A stretch of 64,000 nt of DNA, taken from positions 248,001-312,000 of the forward strand of contig NZ_JBBHLB010000001.1 in the NCBI RefSeq assembly GCF_037572415.1, given 5' to 3'. Origin of the DNA: Flavonifractor porci (GTDB taxonomy: Bacteria; Bacillota; Clostridia; Oscillospirales; Oscillospiraceae). A program made the translations under genes and the position numbers. The notes under the pieces are model-generated. The model was given only the letters and a program-made list of their open reading frames with translations. It was not told the origin of the DNA and ran no database searches. Shown here piece after piece: positions 35,086 through 42,973 of the stretch (positions within the stretch are counted from its first letter, which is position 1; the number at the start of each line of letters is the position of its first letter).

Positions 35086-37047
35086 TCACCCCTGGCCCCG
35101 CAGCTCGATGATACGGTCCCGGAGGACGGCGGCGTACTCGAATTCCAACCGTTTGGACGCCTCCCGCATTTCCTTCTCCAGCTTGGCGATGGCGGCCTCC
35201 TTCTCCTTCTTGGACAGGGCCTTCTTGGAGTGGGGCAGCTCGCCCTTGTCCTCGGACAGGTCGATGACGTCCCGCACCGACTTGATGACCGTCTTGGGCA
35301 CGATGCCGTGGGCCTGGTTAAAGGCGTCCTGCTTGGCACGGCGGCGCTCGGTCTCGTCCATGGCCCGGCGCATGGAGGGGGTGATGGAGTCGGCGTACAT
35401 GACCACCAGACCCTGGGCGTTTCGGGCGGCACGGCCGATGGTCTGGATGAGGGAGGTCTCGGAGCGGAGGAAGCCTTCCTTGTCGGCATCCAGAATGGCC
35501 ACCAGGGAGACCTCCGGCAGGTCCAGGCCCTCGCGGAGCAGGTTGATGCCCACCAGCACGTCGAAGGTGCCCAGCCGCAGGTCCCGGATGATCTCCATCC
35601 GCTCGATGGTGTCGATGTCGTGGTGCATATACCGCACCTTGATGCCCGCGTTGGTAAGATAGGCGGTGAGATCCTCCGCCATTTTCTTGGTGAGGGTGGT
35701 GACCAGCACCCGTTCCTTGCGGGCGGTGCGGTCGTTGATCTCCCCAATGAGATCGTCGATCTGGCCCTCCACCGGGCGGACCTCGATCTTGGGGTCCAGC
35801 AGGCCGGTGGGGCGGATGACCTGCTCCACAATCTGGCCGGAGCGCTCCCGCTCATACTCGCCGGGGGTAGCGGACACATAGACCACCTGATTGAGGCGCT
35901 TCTGGAACTCCTCAAACTTCAGAGGCCGGTTGTCAAAGGCGCAGGGGAGACGGAAGCCGTAGTCCACCAGGGAGGTCTTTCGGGCCCGGTCGCCGTTGTA
36001 CATGGCCCGCACCTGAGGCAGGGTCACGTGGCTCTCGTCGATGAAAAGGACAAAATCCTTGGGGAAGTAGTCCAGCAGGGTGTGGGGGGGCGACCCGGCG
36101 GGGCGGCCCTCAATGACCCGGCTGTAGTTCTCAATGCCGGTGCAGTAGCCCAGCTCCTGCATCATTTCCACGTCGTACATAGTGCGCTGCTTGATGCGCT
36201 GGGCCTCGATGAGCTTGCCCTCCTTCTCAAAGAAGGCCACCCGCTCCTCCAGTTCCTTATAAATTTCCTGGACAGCGGCGTCCATTTTCTCCTTGGGAGT
36301 GACATAGTGGGTGGCAGGCCACACCGGAATGGTGTTAAGCCGCCGGATGGGGGCGCCGGTGACCACGTTGATCTCGGAGATGCGGTCGATTTCGTCGCCA
36401 AAAAACTCCACCCGGATGGCGGAGTCCTTCCAGTAGGCGGGGAAGATCTCCACCGTGTCTCCCCGGACCCGGAACATATTGCGCTCAAAAGCGATATCAT
36501 TGCGCTCATAGCGGATGGCAACCAGCTTTTTCAGCAGCTCGTCCCGCTCCATCTGAGCGCCCACCCGGAGGGATACCATCATTTTGGCGAAGTCCTCCGG
36601 TTCGCCCAGACCGTAAATACAGGACACCGAGGACACCACGATCACGTCCCGCCGCTCCATCAGGGAGGCGGTGGCCGCCAGCCGCAGCCGGTCGATCTCC
36701 TCGTTCACTGCCGAATCCTTTTCAATAAAGGTGTCGGTGTGGGGAATATAGGCCTCAGGCTGGTAGTAGTCGTAGTAGGACACGAAATACTCCACCGCAT
36801 TGTTGGGGAAGAACTCCTTGAACTCGGCGCACAGCTGGGCGGCCAGGGTCTTGTTGTGGGCCAGCACCAGGGTGGGCCGCTGGACCGCCTCGATGACCTT
36901 GGCCATGGTGAAGGTCTTGCCCGAACCGGTGACGCCCAGCAGGGTCTGCTCATCCAGCCCGTTTTCGATGCCTGCCGCCAGGGCGGCAATGGCCTCGGGC
37001 TGATCGCCTGCCGGCTGATATTCGCTGACAACTTCAAATTTGGGCAT
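35086..37047 (-). CDS. uvrB: Excinuclease ABC subunit B
   Basis: 653-aa helicase-like subunit. Motif I GVTGSGKTFTMAK (about 38-50), the beta-hairpin YDYYQPEAYIPHTDTFIEKD (about 91-110), FIDESHVTLPQ (DESH, about 339), and the RAAR...motif VI (QTIGRAARNAQG). The C-terminal UVR domain (KLEKEMREASKRLEFEYAAVLRDRI) binds UvrA/UvrC. Start at ATG 37047 behind GAGAGGTGATGG. First gene of the operon, with a strong promoter and a possible LexA box. Confidence 0.98.
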   Translation of the reverse strand: MPKFEVVSEYQPAGDQPEAIAALAAGIENGLDEQTLLGVTGSGKTFTMAKVIEAVQRPTLVLAHNKTLAAQLCAEFKEFFPNNAVEYFVSYYDYYQPEAYIPHTDTFIEKDSAVNEEIDRLRLAATASLMERRDVIVVSSVSCIYGLGEPEDFAKMMVSLRVGAQMERDELLKKLVAIRYERNDIAFERNMFRVRGDTVEIFPAYWKDSAIRVEFFGDEIDRISEINVVTGAPIRRLNTIPVWPATHYVTPKEKMDAAVQEIYKELEERVAFFEKEGKLIEAQRIKQRTMYDVEMMQELGYCTGIENYSRVIEGRPAGSPPHTLLDYFPKDFVLFIDESHVTLPQVRAMYNGDRARKTSLVDYGFRLPCAFDNRPLKFEEFQKRLNQVVYVSATPGEYERERSGQIVEQVIRPTGLLDPKIEVRPVEGQIDDLIGEINDRTARKERVLVTTLTKKMAEDLTAYLTNAGIKVRYMHHDIDTIERMEIIRDLRLGTFDVLVGINLLREGLDLPEVSLVAILDADKEGFLRSETSLIQTIGRAARNAQGLVVMYADSITPSMRRAMDETERRRAKQDAFNQAHGIVPKTVIKSVRDVIDLSEDKGELPHSKKALSKKEKEAAIAKLEKEMREASKRLEFEYAAVLRDRIIELRGQG

Positions 37048-37066
37048 ACCATCACCTCTCAGGCAT

Positions 37067-37095
37067 ATTGTATCAGAACATCAGTTCCATTGCAA
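37067..37095 (-). promoter_or_regulatory. Sigma-A promoter of uvrB-uvrA operon
   Basis: Reading leftward: TTGCAA (37095-37090), 17-base spacer, TACAAT (37072-37067), 20 bases before the uvrB ATG. The spacer contains the possible LexA box. Confidence 0.75.
37076..37087. promoter_or_regulatory. Candidate LexA (SOS) box
   Basis: GAACATCAGTTC, that is GAAC-N4-GTTC, the core of the Gram-positive LexA/DinR site (CGAAC-RNRY-GTTCG). The core halves are perfect; flanking C/G are not both present. It lies between -35 and -10, so binding would block transcription. Confidence 0.5.
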
Positions 37096-37116
37096 CGATG
37101 AATCGAAAGAATGTTC

Positions 37117-37791
37117 TCATGGCTTGTAAAAGCCGCTGTCCCGCAGAGAGACCATGTCGTCATCCACAAAGATCACGTGGTCCACCAGCTCCACGCCCAA
37201 CTGGGCCAGGACAGGGGCCAGACTGTTGGTGGTGGCGATGTCATCCCCGGAGGGGAAGGCGATCCCGGAGACGTGATTGTGAGCCAGCACCACCGCCGCG
37301 GCGTTGAGGGAGAGAGCGGCCTCGGCGATGAGCCGGGTGGTGACATTGACAGCGTTCACGTTACCCTCGCCCAGCTTGCGGATACCCAGTACCTTGCCCT
37401 TGCCGTCCATGCACAGCAGGCAGAGCTGCTCGTTGCGGGCGCCGAAAAAATAGGGCTGGAGCAGGGCAAAATAGTCTCTGGTGTTCCGGGCAATGTCGTC
37501 CATCTGGGTGCGGGCGGTGAGATAACGGCCGGACAATTCCTTGGCGGCTTTGAACAGAACGGCGGCGTGTTTGCCCACACCTTTGACCTTTTGCAGCTCC
37601 TCCGGTGTTGCGTCCAGTACCCCAGCCAGAGAACCAAAATGATTCAGAAGCTCATGGGCCAGGGGATTGGTATCGCTGCGGGGATTTGCGTAGAACAGGA
37701 GCAATTCCAGCAGCTTGTGGTCGGGAAAGGAGTCCGGCCGGGCCAGAAATTCAGTTTTTAACCGCTGACGGTGGCCGTCGTGGGTGCCCAT
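37117..37791 (-). CDS. radC: RadC-family JAB1/MPN metalloprotein
   Basis: 224 aa. An N-terminal UPF0758-type helical/HhH part (LLELLLFYANPRSDTNPLAHELL, KVKGVGKHAAVLFKAAKELS) and a C-terminal MPN domain with the zinc pattern VVLAHNHVSGIAFPSGDD (about 169-186), after E...E in the core. The family is annotated for DNA repair, but its function is not proven. The stop lies 22 bases upstream of the uvrB promoter. It follows pyrE by 23 bases and probably shares its promoter. Confidence 0.92.
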   Translation of the reverse strand: MGTHDGHRQRLKTEFLARPDSFPDHKLLELLLFYANPRSDTNPLAHELLNHFGSLAGVLDATPEELQKVKGVGKHAAVLFKAAKELSGRYLTARTQMDDIARNTRDYFALLQPYFFGARNEQLCLLCMDGKGKVLGIRKLGEGNVNAVNVTTRLIAEAALSLNAAAVVLAHNHVSGIAFPSGDDIATTNSLAPVLAQLGVELVDHVIFVDDDMVSLRDSGFYKP

Positions 37792-37814
37792 GACCGGACT
37801 CCTCCTTTATATGA

Positions 37815-38489
37815 TTAGGCCTTTGCGCCGTACTGAGCCAGGTAGGCTTCCATCTTGCTCTTCATCTCGTCGTCAATGTAGACCTTGCCGTCGATCTCCT
37901 TATTGTGGAGGAAGGAGATGATCTCCTTGACGGTGACGATGGGGTAGACGGCGATGCCGTAGTCCTCCCGCAGCTCGTCCAGGGTGGAGCAGTCCTTGGT
38001 GCCCCGCTCCATACGGTCCACGGACACGATGAGGGCCTTCATGTTCACGTTGGCCACGTGCTTGAAGAGCTCGATGGTCTCGCGCACGGCGGTACCGGCG
38101 GTGACCACGTCCTCTACGATGACTACGTCATCCCCGTCCTGGGGCTTGTAGCCCACCATGGAGCCGCCTTCGCCGTGGTCCTTGGCCTCCTTGCGGTTGA
38201 AGCAGTAGGGCAGATCCCGGTCATAGTTGCGGTACAAGGAGGCAGCGGCGGTGACAGCCAGAGGGATGCCCTTGTAGGCAGGGCCAAACAGGCAGGTCAC
38301 GCCCTCGGGCAGATTCTCCTGGATGCAGGCGGCGTAGTAATCGCCCAGCTTGGCGGCCTGAGCGCCGGTCTTGTAGTTGCCGGTGTTGATGAAGTAGGGA
38401 GTCTTACGGCCGGACTTGGTGGTGAAGTCGCCGAAGGTGAGCACGCCGGAGCGCACCATGAAGGTGATAAATTCTTCTTTGTAGGTCAT
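37815..38489 (-). CDS. pyrE: Orotate phosphoribosyltransferase
   Basis: 224 aa; makes OMP from orotate and PRPP. The PRPP motif VVIVEDVVTAGTAVRETIEL (about 119-138) and FGPAYKGIPLA (about 68) are clear. The frame starts at 38519, but MTYKEEFITFMVRSGVL from ATG 38489, with GAGAGG upstream, is the expected N-terminus. It is isolated from the other pyr genes in this window. No PyrR-type leader is visible. Confidence 0.95.
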   Translation of the reverse strand: MTYKEEFITFMVRSGVLTFGDFTTKSGRKTPYFINTGNYKTGAQAAKLGDYYAACIQENLPEGVTCLFGPAYKGIPLAVTAAASLYRNYDRDLPYCFNRKEAKDHGEGGSMVGYKPQDGDDVVIVEDVVTAGTAVRETIELFKHVANVNMKALIVSVDRMERGTKDCSTLDELREDYGIAVYPIVTVKEIISFLHNKEIDGKVYIDDEMKSKMEAYLAQYGAKA

Positions 38490-38522
38490 GTCAAAAACCT
38501 CTCTTCTCAAAATAGTCAAAAT

Positions 38523-38551
38523 ATTATACCACTGATGAAGGAACTGGACAA
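38523..38551 (-). promoter_or_regulatory. Sigma-A promoter of pyrE-radC
   Basis: Reading leftward: TTGTCC (38551-38546), 17-base spacer, TATAAT (38528-38523). Confidence 0.7.
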
Positions 38552-38595
38552 GGGTCTGCGCCGTCCAAAGGAAAGATGGCTTTAGGAAATTTTAA

Positions 38596-38625
38596 TTGTT
38601 CTTTTTCCTGCCAATATGATACAAT
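38596..38625 (+). promoter_or_regulatory. Likely promoter of the Sm_multidrug_ex gene
   Basis: TTGTTC (38596-38601), 18-base spacer, TACAAT (38620-38625), about 30 bases before the TTG start at 38657. Confidence 0.5.
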
Positions 38626-38656
38626 ACAGGAACTGATACGAGCGAGGTGTTCTTGT

Positions 38657-39148
38657 TTGGAATTGCTGCAATGGCTGACGTCCACCAACCTGGGCGAAAT
38701 GTTGTTTACCATGCTGGTATCCATGGTGCCCATCATAGAACTGCGGGGCGGCGTGCCCTTTGGCACCGCTCTTGGGCTGCCTCCGGGAGAGGCTCTGGTG
38801 GCCGCCATCATCGGCAATATGCTGCCCATTCCATTTATTATTGTCTATATCCGGCGGATCTTTCTGTGGATGCGCCGTAAATCTCCAAAGCTGAACCGGC
38901 TGGTGGATAAGTTGGAGAAAAAGGCCCATCTGAAGGGGCAGAAAGTGACCAAGTATAAATACATTGGTCTGTGGCTCTTTGTGGCCATCCCGCTGCCCGG
39001 CACCGGCGCCTGGACCGGCGCTCTGGCGGCATCCTTCCTGGATATGCCGCTGCGGAAGGCCCTGCCCTCCATCTTCCTGGGCGTGGTCACCGCCGGCCTC
39101 ATCATGACCTTTGCCACCGGCATCGTGGTCTCCACCGTAGGGAACTGA
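38657..39148 (+). CDS. Small multidrug export family membrane protein (Sm_multidrug_ex), TTG start
   Basis: 163 aa with about four membrane segments: LGEMLFTMLVSMVPIIELRGG, AALVAAIIGNMLPIPFIIVYI-type, YIGLWLFVAIPLPGTGAWTG and IFLGVVTAGLIMTFATGIV. The E-L-R-G-G and PLPGTGAWTGAL motifs match the family. Export of drugs is only the family name; the role is unproven. The start is TTG 38657 with GCGAGGTG 7 bases before it; the upstream frame (from 38576) covers the promoter and is not expected to be translated. Confidence 0.85.
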   Translation: MELLQWLTSTNLGEMLFTMLVSMVPIIELRGGVPFGTALGLPPGEALVAAIIGNMLPIPFIIVYIRRIFLWMRRKSPKLNRLVDKLEKKAHLKGQKVTKYKYIGLWLFVAIPLPGTGAWTGALAASFLDMPLRKALPSIFLGVVTAGLIMTFATGIVVSTVGN

Positions 39149-39194
39149 GTCCCTTTTTTCGCCCCGTGCATAGGATGGGGCGGAGGTGAAGGGT

Positions 39195-39530
39195 TTGGAC
39201 GGAATTTTACAGGCCGTATTGGCCCTGCTGGCAGCCATCGGCCTTCTGACCCTGGGCTGGACGCTGTTTGGATGGCTGCTGGCTCCGGCGGAAGGGGACG
39301 GCCCGGTTTACGCCGTGGTTCCGGCGGCGGGAGAGGGCGCCCATCTGGAGCAGGACGTAAAACGGCTTCTGTGGCTGCGGGGACGACAGAAAAAGGGGTT
39401 TACCATCGTGATCGCCGACGGCGGACTGGACCCGGCGGGGAAAGCGGTGGCCGCCGCTCTGCTCACCGGCGCCACCGGGGTGGTGGTCTGTCCCGCCCAG
39501 CGGTTGAGCGAGTACATCACAGAGAAATAG
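39195..39530 (+). CDS. Small membrane protein of unknown function
   Basis: 111 aa. One N-terminal membrane helix (LQAVLALLAAIGLLTLGWTLFGWLL), then a soluble part: VYAVVPAAGEGAHLEQDVKRLLWLR and a GFTIVIADGGLDPAGKAVAAALL segment that looks like a small alpha/beta domain. The preferred start is TTG 39195 with GGAGG 8 bases before; a GTG at 39186 lies inside that site. It follows the Sm_multidrug_ex gene by about 45 bases. No known function. Confidence 0.7.
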   Translation: MDGILQAVLALLAAIGLLTLGWTLFGWLLAPAEGDGPVYAVVPAAGEGAHLEQDVKRLLWLRGRQKKGFTIVIADGGLDPAGKAVAAALLTGATGVVVCPAQRLSEYITEK

Positions 39531-39533
39531 CAT

Positions 39534-39562
39534 TCGACAAATCCGCCTGCGGATGGTATCAT
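39534..39562 (+). promoter_or_regulatory. Likely promoter of recD2
   Basis: TCGACA (39534-39539), 17-base spacer, TATCAT (39557-39562), about 30 bases before the recD2 ATG. Confidence 0.55.
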
Positions 39563-39592
39563 ATTCTCCAGGTAACACAAGGAGGGGCAGCC

Positions 39593-41809
39593 ATGCAGGA
39601 GGAGTCACAGGATTATATGCAGGGCACCGTGTCGGCCGTGATCTACCAGAACGAGGAGAACGGCTACACGGTGCTTCGCCTTGACGTTGGGGACGGGGCT
39701 CTGGTCACGGTGGTGGGCTGTATGCCGGGGGTGGCCCCCGGCGAGGGCATCTCGGTCCAGGGCAGCTGGACCCGCCACGCCTCCTACGGGGAGCAGTTCA
39801 AGGCGGAGACCGTGGAGCGGCGGCTCCCCGCCGGGGCCAAGGCCATCTTCGACTATCTGTCCTCAGGGGCGGTGCGGGGCATTGGCGCCGCCACCGCCCG
39901 GCGGATGATCGAGGAGTTCGGGGAGGACGCCCTCACCGTGCTGGAGGAGCACCCCGAGCAGCTCACCCGCATCAAGGGCATTACCCGCAAGAAGGCTCTG
40001 ACCATTGGGGAGCACTTCCGGCTCCAGATGGGGATGCGGCGGCTGCTGGCCTTTCTGGGGGAGCATGAGGTGCCCCTCCAGCTGGCCATGCCCCTGTACC
40101 GGCGGTACGGGGACCGGGCTCTGGAGGTCATCCGTGGCAACCCCTATCTGATGGTGGACGAGGAACTGGGGGTGGATTTCTCCACCGCCGACGCCCTGGC
40201 CCTGTCCATGGGCATGGAGGGGGACGATCCCCAGCGCATCGAGGCGGCCCTCCTGTTTGAGTTGACCTACAATCTGGACAACGGCCACGCCTTCCTGCCC
40301 CGGCGGAAGCTGCTGATGGCCACCGGTCAGCTCATCGGCGTGGAGGGGGAGAGCCTGGAGGATGCCCTGGAGACCCTGCTGGAGCGGGGCGAGGTGATTC
40401 AGGAGCCGGTGGCAGGGGAGGAGGCCGTCTACCTCCAGGCCCTGTGCGAGGCCGAGCAGTATGTGGCCTGGCGGCTCACCGAGATGTCCCGGGGCGAGCT
40501 GGTGGCTCCCCACGGTCTGGATGAACTCATTGACCGTATTCAGGACGACCAGGGCATCGTTTACGCCCCCCAGCAGCGGGAGGCGGTGGCTCTGGCGGCC
40601 ACCAGTCAGGTGATGCTCCTCACGGGCGGCCCTGGTACCGGCAAGACCACCTCTCTGCGGGGTGTGCTGGCCCTCTTTGACCAGCTGGGGCTGGAGACCG
40701 CCCTGGCCGCCCCCACCGGACGGGCGGCCAAGCGGCTGGGAGAGCTGTGCGGGGCGGAGGGATACACCATCCACCGCCTGCTGGAGACCCAGTACGACCC
40801 CCGCTCCGGCAAGCTGATCTTTGCCCACGACGAGAGCGATCCCCTGAAGGCGGACGCCGTCATCGTGGACGAGACTTCCATGGTGGACATTGTGCTGATG
40901 CAGGGGCTGCTGGCCGCCCTGCGGGACGACTGCCGCCTGATCCTGGTGGGGGACCCGGACCAGCTGCCCAGCGTGGGTCCCGGCAATCTGTTCTCCGATC
41001 TCATTCGCAGCGGGGCTATCCCCATGGTGCGGCTCACCGAGATTTTCCGGCAGGCCGCCGAGAGCGCCATCGTCCGCAACGCCCACGGGGTCAACCGGGG
41101 CGAACTGCCCGACCTGAAGGACCGGGAGCACGACTTCTTCTTCCTGCGGCGGAAGGACCCGGCCCGGGCCGCCGAGACCATCGTGGAGCTGATCCAGACC
41201 CGGCTGCCCAACAATATGGGCATTCCCGCCGATCAGATCCAGGTGCTCTCTCCCACCCGCAAGCGGGTCACCGGCACCGCCTCCCTCAATAGGGCCATTC
41301 AGGAGGCGGTCAATCCCGCCCAGCCGGACAAGCCGGAGAAGCGGTTCGGGGAGTATGTGTTCCGACAGGGTGACCGGGTCATGCAGGTACGCAACAACTA
41401 TGATGTGCTTTGGCATGATGGAGCCGACAGCGGCATGGGCATTTTTAACGGAGATATCGGTACTGTGACCCGGGTGGACAACCGGGAAGGCACCCTCACC
41501 GTGGATTTTGAGGGCAGGGTAGTGGAGTACACCCAGGATATGCTGGTGGAGCTGGAGCCCGCCTATGCCATTACCGTACACAAGGCCCAGGGCAGCGAGT
41601 ACCGGGCGGTGATCCTGGCGGTGAGCGAGGGTGCCCCCATGCTGCTCACCCGGGGAGTGCTGTACACCGCCATCACCCGGGCCCGGGAGCTGCTGATCCT
41701 GGTGGGGGATGAGGATGTGGTGGCCACCATGACCGCCAACGACCGCCAGCAGCGGCGGTACTCCGGCCTGCGGTGGCGGCTGGTGCAGATGAAAGAGGAT
41801 TCCATATGA
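39593..41809 (+). CDS. recD2: ATP-dependent 5'-3' DNA helicase RecD2
   Basis: 738 aa; superfamily 1B helicase of Firmicutes that lack RecBCD. The N-terminal OB-like part (QGTVSAVIYQNEENGYTVLRL) and HhH-like region (FDYLSSGAVRGIGAATARRMIEEFG) precede the helicase core: motif I TGGPGTGKTTSLRG (about 342-355), LAAPTGRAAKRLGE, the DETSMVD Walker B, GDPDQLPSVGPGN, and the C-terminal AYAITVHKAQGSEY with TAITRARELL. ATG 39593 has AGGAGGGG upstream; the open frame before it is chance. Confidence 0.95.
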   Translation: MQEESQDYMQGTVSAVIYQNEENGYTVLRLDVGDGALVTVVGCMPGVAPGEGISVQGSWTRHASYGEQFKAETVERRLPAGAKAIFDYLSSGAVRGIGAATARRMIEEFGEDALTVLEEHPEQLTRIKGITRKKALTIGEHFRLQMGMRRLLAFLGEHEVPLQLAMPLYRRYGDRALEVIRGNPYLMVDEELGVDFSTADALALSMGMEGDDPQRIEAALLFELTYNLDNGHAFLPRRKLLMATGQLIGVEGESLEDALETLLERGEVIQEPVAGEEAVYLQALCEAEQYVAWRLTEMSRGELVAPHGLDELIDRIQDDQGIVYAPQQREAVALAATSQVMLLTGGPGTGKTTSLRGVLALFDQLGLETALAAPTGRAAKRLGELCGAEGYTIHRLLETQYDPRSGKLIFAHDESDPLKADAVIVDETSMVDIVLMQGLLAALRDDCRLILVGDPDQLPSVGPGNLFSDLIRSGAIPMVRLTEIFRQAAESAIVRNAHGVNRGELPDLKDREHDFFFLRRKDPARAAETIVELIQTRLPNNMGIPADQIQVLSPTRKRVTGTASLNRAIQEAVNPAQPDKPEKRFGEYVFRQGDRVMQVRNNYDVLWHDGADSGMGIFNGDIGTVTRVDNREGTLTVDFEGRVVEYTQDMLVELEPAYAITVHKAQGSEYRAVILAVSEGAPMLLTRGVLYTAITRARELLILVGDEDVVATMTANDRQQRRYSGLRWRLVQMKEDSI

Positions 41810-42093
41810 AAGATGCTTTTATGGCGAGTCTGTTCCATAGGGGCGTTCATGGCGGTGCGCTCTATCTCCAAAGGGATAATGTGTTATACAGGACCAGTAA
41901 GAGCCTGCTGGAAGCAGAATATCGCAGCCTGGAACTGCCGTATCACAGGATCGAGTCGGTGAAAACAGGACGGGCACTCTGTTTTCCAACGGTCACATTC
42001 TCCATGAAAAATGGTGCTTCCTACCGGTTTCTTGTATTCCATCACAAAACGTTTTTGTCCAGATATCATGTACTTGCCGGGAGAGCGCGATGA
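41806..42093 (+). CDS. Small PH/GRAM-like protein of unknown function
   Basis: 95 aa. The pattern LYLQRDNVLYRTSKSLLEAEYRSLELPYHRIESVKTGR-type followed by VTFSMKNGASYRFLVFHHK looks like a bacterial PH/GRAM domain (seven strands, no membrane segment). This is a fold guess, not a firm assignment. The ATG overlaps the recD2 stop, so it is co-translated, and a strong terminator follows. Confidence 0.6.
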   Translation: MKDAFMASLFHRGVHGGALYLQRDNVLYRTSKSLLEAEYRSLELPYHRIESVKTGRALCFPTVTFSMKNGASYRFLVFHHKTFLSRYHVLAGRAR

Positions 42094-42110
42094 CTCCGGC
42101 ACACCAATAA

Positions 42111-42150
42111 AAAAGGTCCTCTTCCTGATGGGGAAGAGGACCTTTTCGTT
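42111..42150 (+). terminator. Rho-independent terminator after recD2 operon
   Basis: AAAAGGTCCTCTTCC (42111-42125) pairs with GGAAGAGGACCTTTT (42132-42146), followed by CGTTTATT. It also terminates leftward transcription arriving from the upp side, as the A-run gives Ts on that strand. Confidence 0.85.
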
Positions 42151-42157
42151 TATTCTC

Positions 42158-42333
42158 TTATTTCGTGCCGAAGATGCGGTCGCCGACATCATCCCCACCC
42201 GGCTGAAGCCGTGCGGGGACCCCATATTTCACATCCTCGGGGCAAATGAATTGCCCCTGCGGCAAGGTTTTGCCTGCGGCAAAACGCTTGGACGCGCCAA
42301 AGGGCGCGATGCTGGGCGATGCCGAAGGAAGGT
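42158..42333 (-). mobile_element. Diverged four-hairpin cassette with duplicated upp 3' end
   Basis: Read leftward after the upp stop: H1 CGCGCC/GGCGCG with 4-base loop (42293-42308); H2 CAAG-GTTTTGCC, loop, GGCAAAAC-G-CTTG (42263-42290); H3 GGGGCAA/TTGCCCC with 5-base loop (42239-42257); H4 imperfect CCCC...GGGG (42193-42218). Then the upp end recurs: 24 identical bases (42162-42185 against 42338-42361) plus a nearby stop, with the wider 14-codon match P-G-x-x-D-x-G-D-R-I-F-G-T-K. Order, loop sizes and core of H2 equal the polC cassettes. The unit is 176 bp. There is no transposase. Confidence 0.65.
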
Positions 42334-42372
42334 TTACTTCGTGCCGAAGATGCGGTCGCCGGCGTCGCCCAG
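42312..42372 (-). repeat. 12-bp inverted repeat bracketing the upp stop codon
   Basis: CTGGGCGATGCC (42312-42323, after the stop on the gene strand's far side) pairs with GGCGTCGCCCAG (42361-42372, in-frame codons Leu-Gly-Asp-Ala) with one mismatch that becomes a G-U pair in RNA. The loop of 37 bases contains the last codons and stop, as in polC (39 bases). Confidence 0.75.
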
Positions 42373-42969
42373 ACCGGGCACGATGTAGCCGTGCTCGTTG
42401 AGCTTCTCATCCAGAGCGGCGCAGTAGATGTCCACGTCGGGATGATCGTGATGGACCCGCTCGATGCCCTCGGGGGCGGCGATGATGTTCATCAGCTTGA
42501 TGTGCTTGACCTCGTAGTTCTTGATGAACTGGATGGCAGCGGAGGCGGAGCCGCCGGTGGCCAGCATGGGATCCAGAATGATGACCTCGCGCTCGGCGAT
42601 GTCGGTGGGCATCTTGCAGTAGTACTCCACAGGCTCCAGAGTGTCAGGGTCACGGTACAGACCGATGTGGCCCACCTTGGCGGAGGGGATCAGGGTCAGG
42701 ATGCCGTCCACCATACCCAGGCCGGCCCGCAGAACGGGAACGATGGCCAGCTTCTTACCGGCGATGGTCTTGAACTTGGCGGTGGTGATGGGGGTCTTGA
42801 TCTCTACCTCCTCCATGGGCAGGTCGCGGGTGGCCTCATAGCACATGAGGGTGGCGATCTCAGAGACGACCTGACGGAAGTCCTTGACGCCGGTGGTCTC
42901 ATCCCGAAGGATAGACAGCTTGTGCTGCAGGAGAGGGTGATCGAGAATGTGTACTTTTTCCATATCCAT
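42334..42969 (-). CDS. upp: Uracil phosphoribosyltransferase
   Basis: 211 aa; salvages uracil to UMP with PRPP. The motif LDPMLATGGSASAAIQFIK (about 131-149), VPVLRAGLGMVDGIL and the C-terminal GDAGDRIFGTK (uracil-binding) are present. M1 at 42969 has AAAGGGG 9 bases before; the second Met (42963) is less well placed. It is the last gene of a leftward operon with tsaB and tsaE. Its end is duplicated downstream with a hairpin cassette. Confidence 0.96.
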   Translation of the reverse strand: MDMEKVHILDHPLLQHKLSILRDETTGVKDFRQVVSEIATLMCYEATRDLPMEEVEIKTPITTAKFKTIAGKKLAIVPVLRAGLGMVDGILTLIPSAKVGHIGLYRDPDTLEPVEYYCKMPTDIAEREVIILDPMLATGGSASAAIQFIKNYEVKHIKLMNIIAAPEGIERVHHDHPDVDIYCAALDEKLNEHGYIVPGLGDAGDRIFGTK

Positions 42970-42973
42970 GGCG

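Noticed and set aside
33364..37101. 1245-codon rightward frame opposite uvrB and the reductase
   Set aside because: Antisense shadow of strongly supported leftward genes; no ribosome site and biased composition.
42164..42333. Plain terminator cluster for upp
   Set aside because: The hairpins lack T-runs, resemble the polC cassette in order and sequence, and are followed by a copy of the upp end; a standard terminator serving both directions lies further on at 42111-42150.
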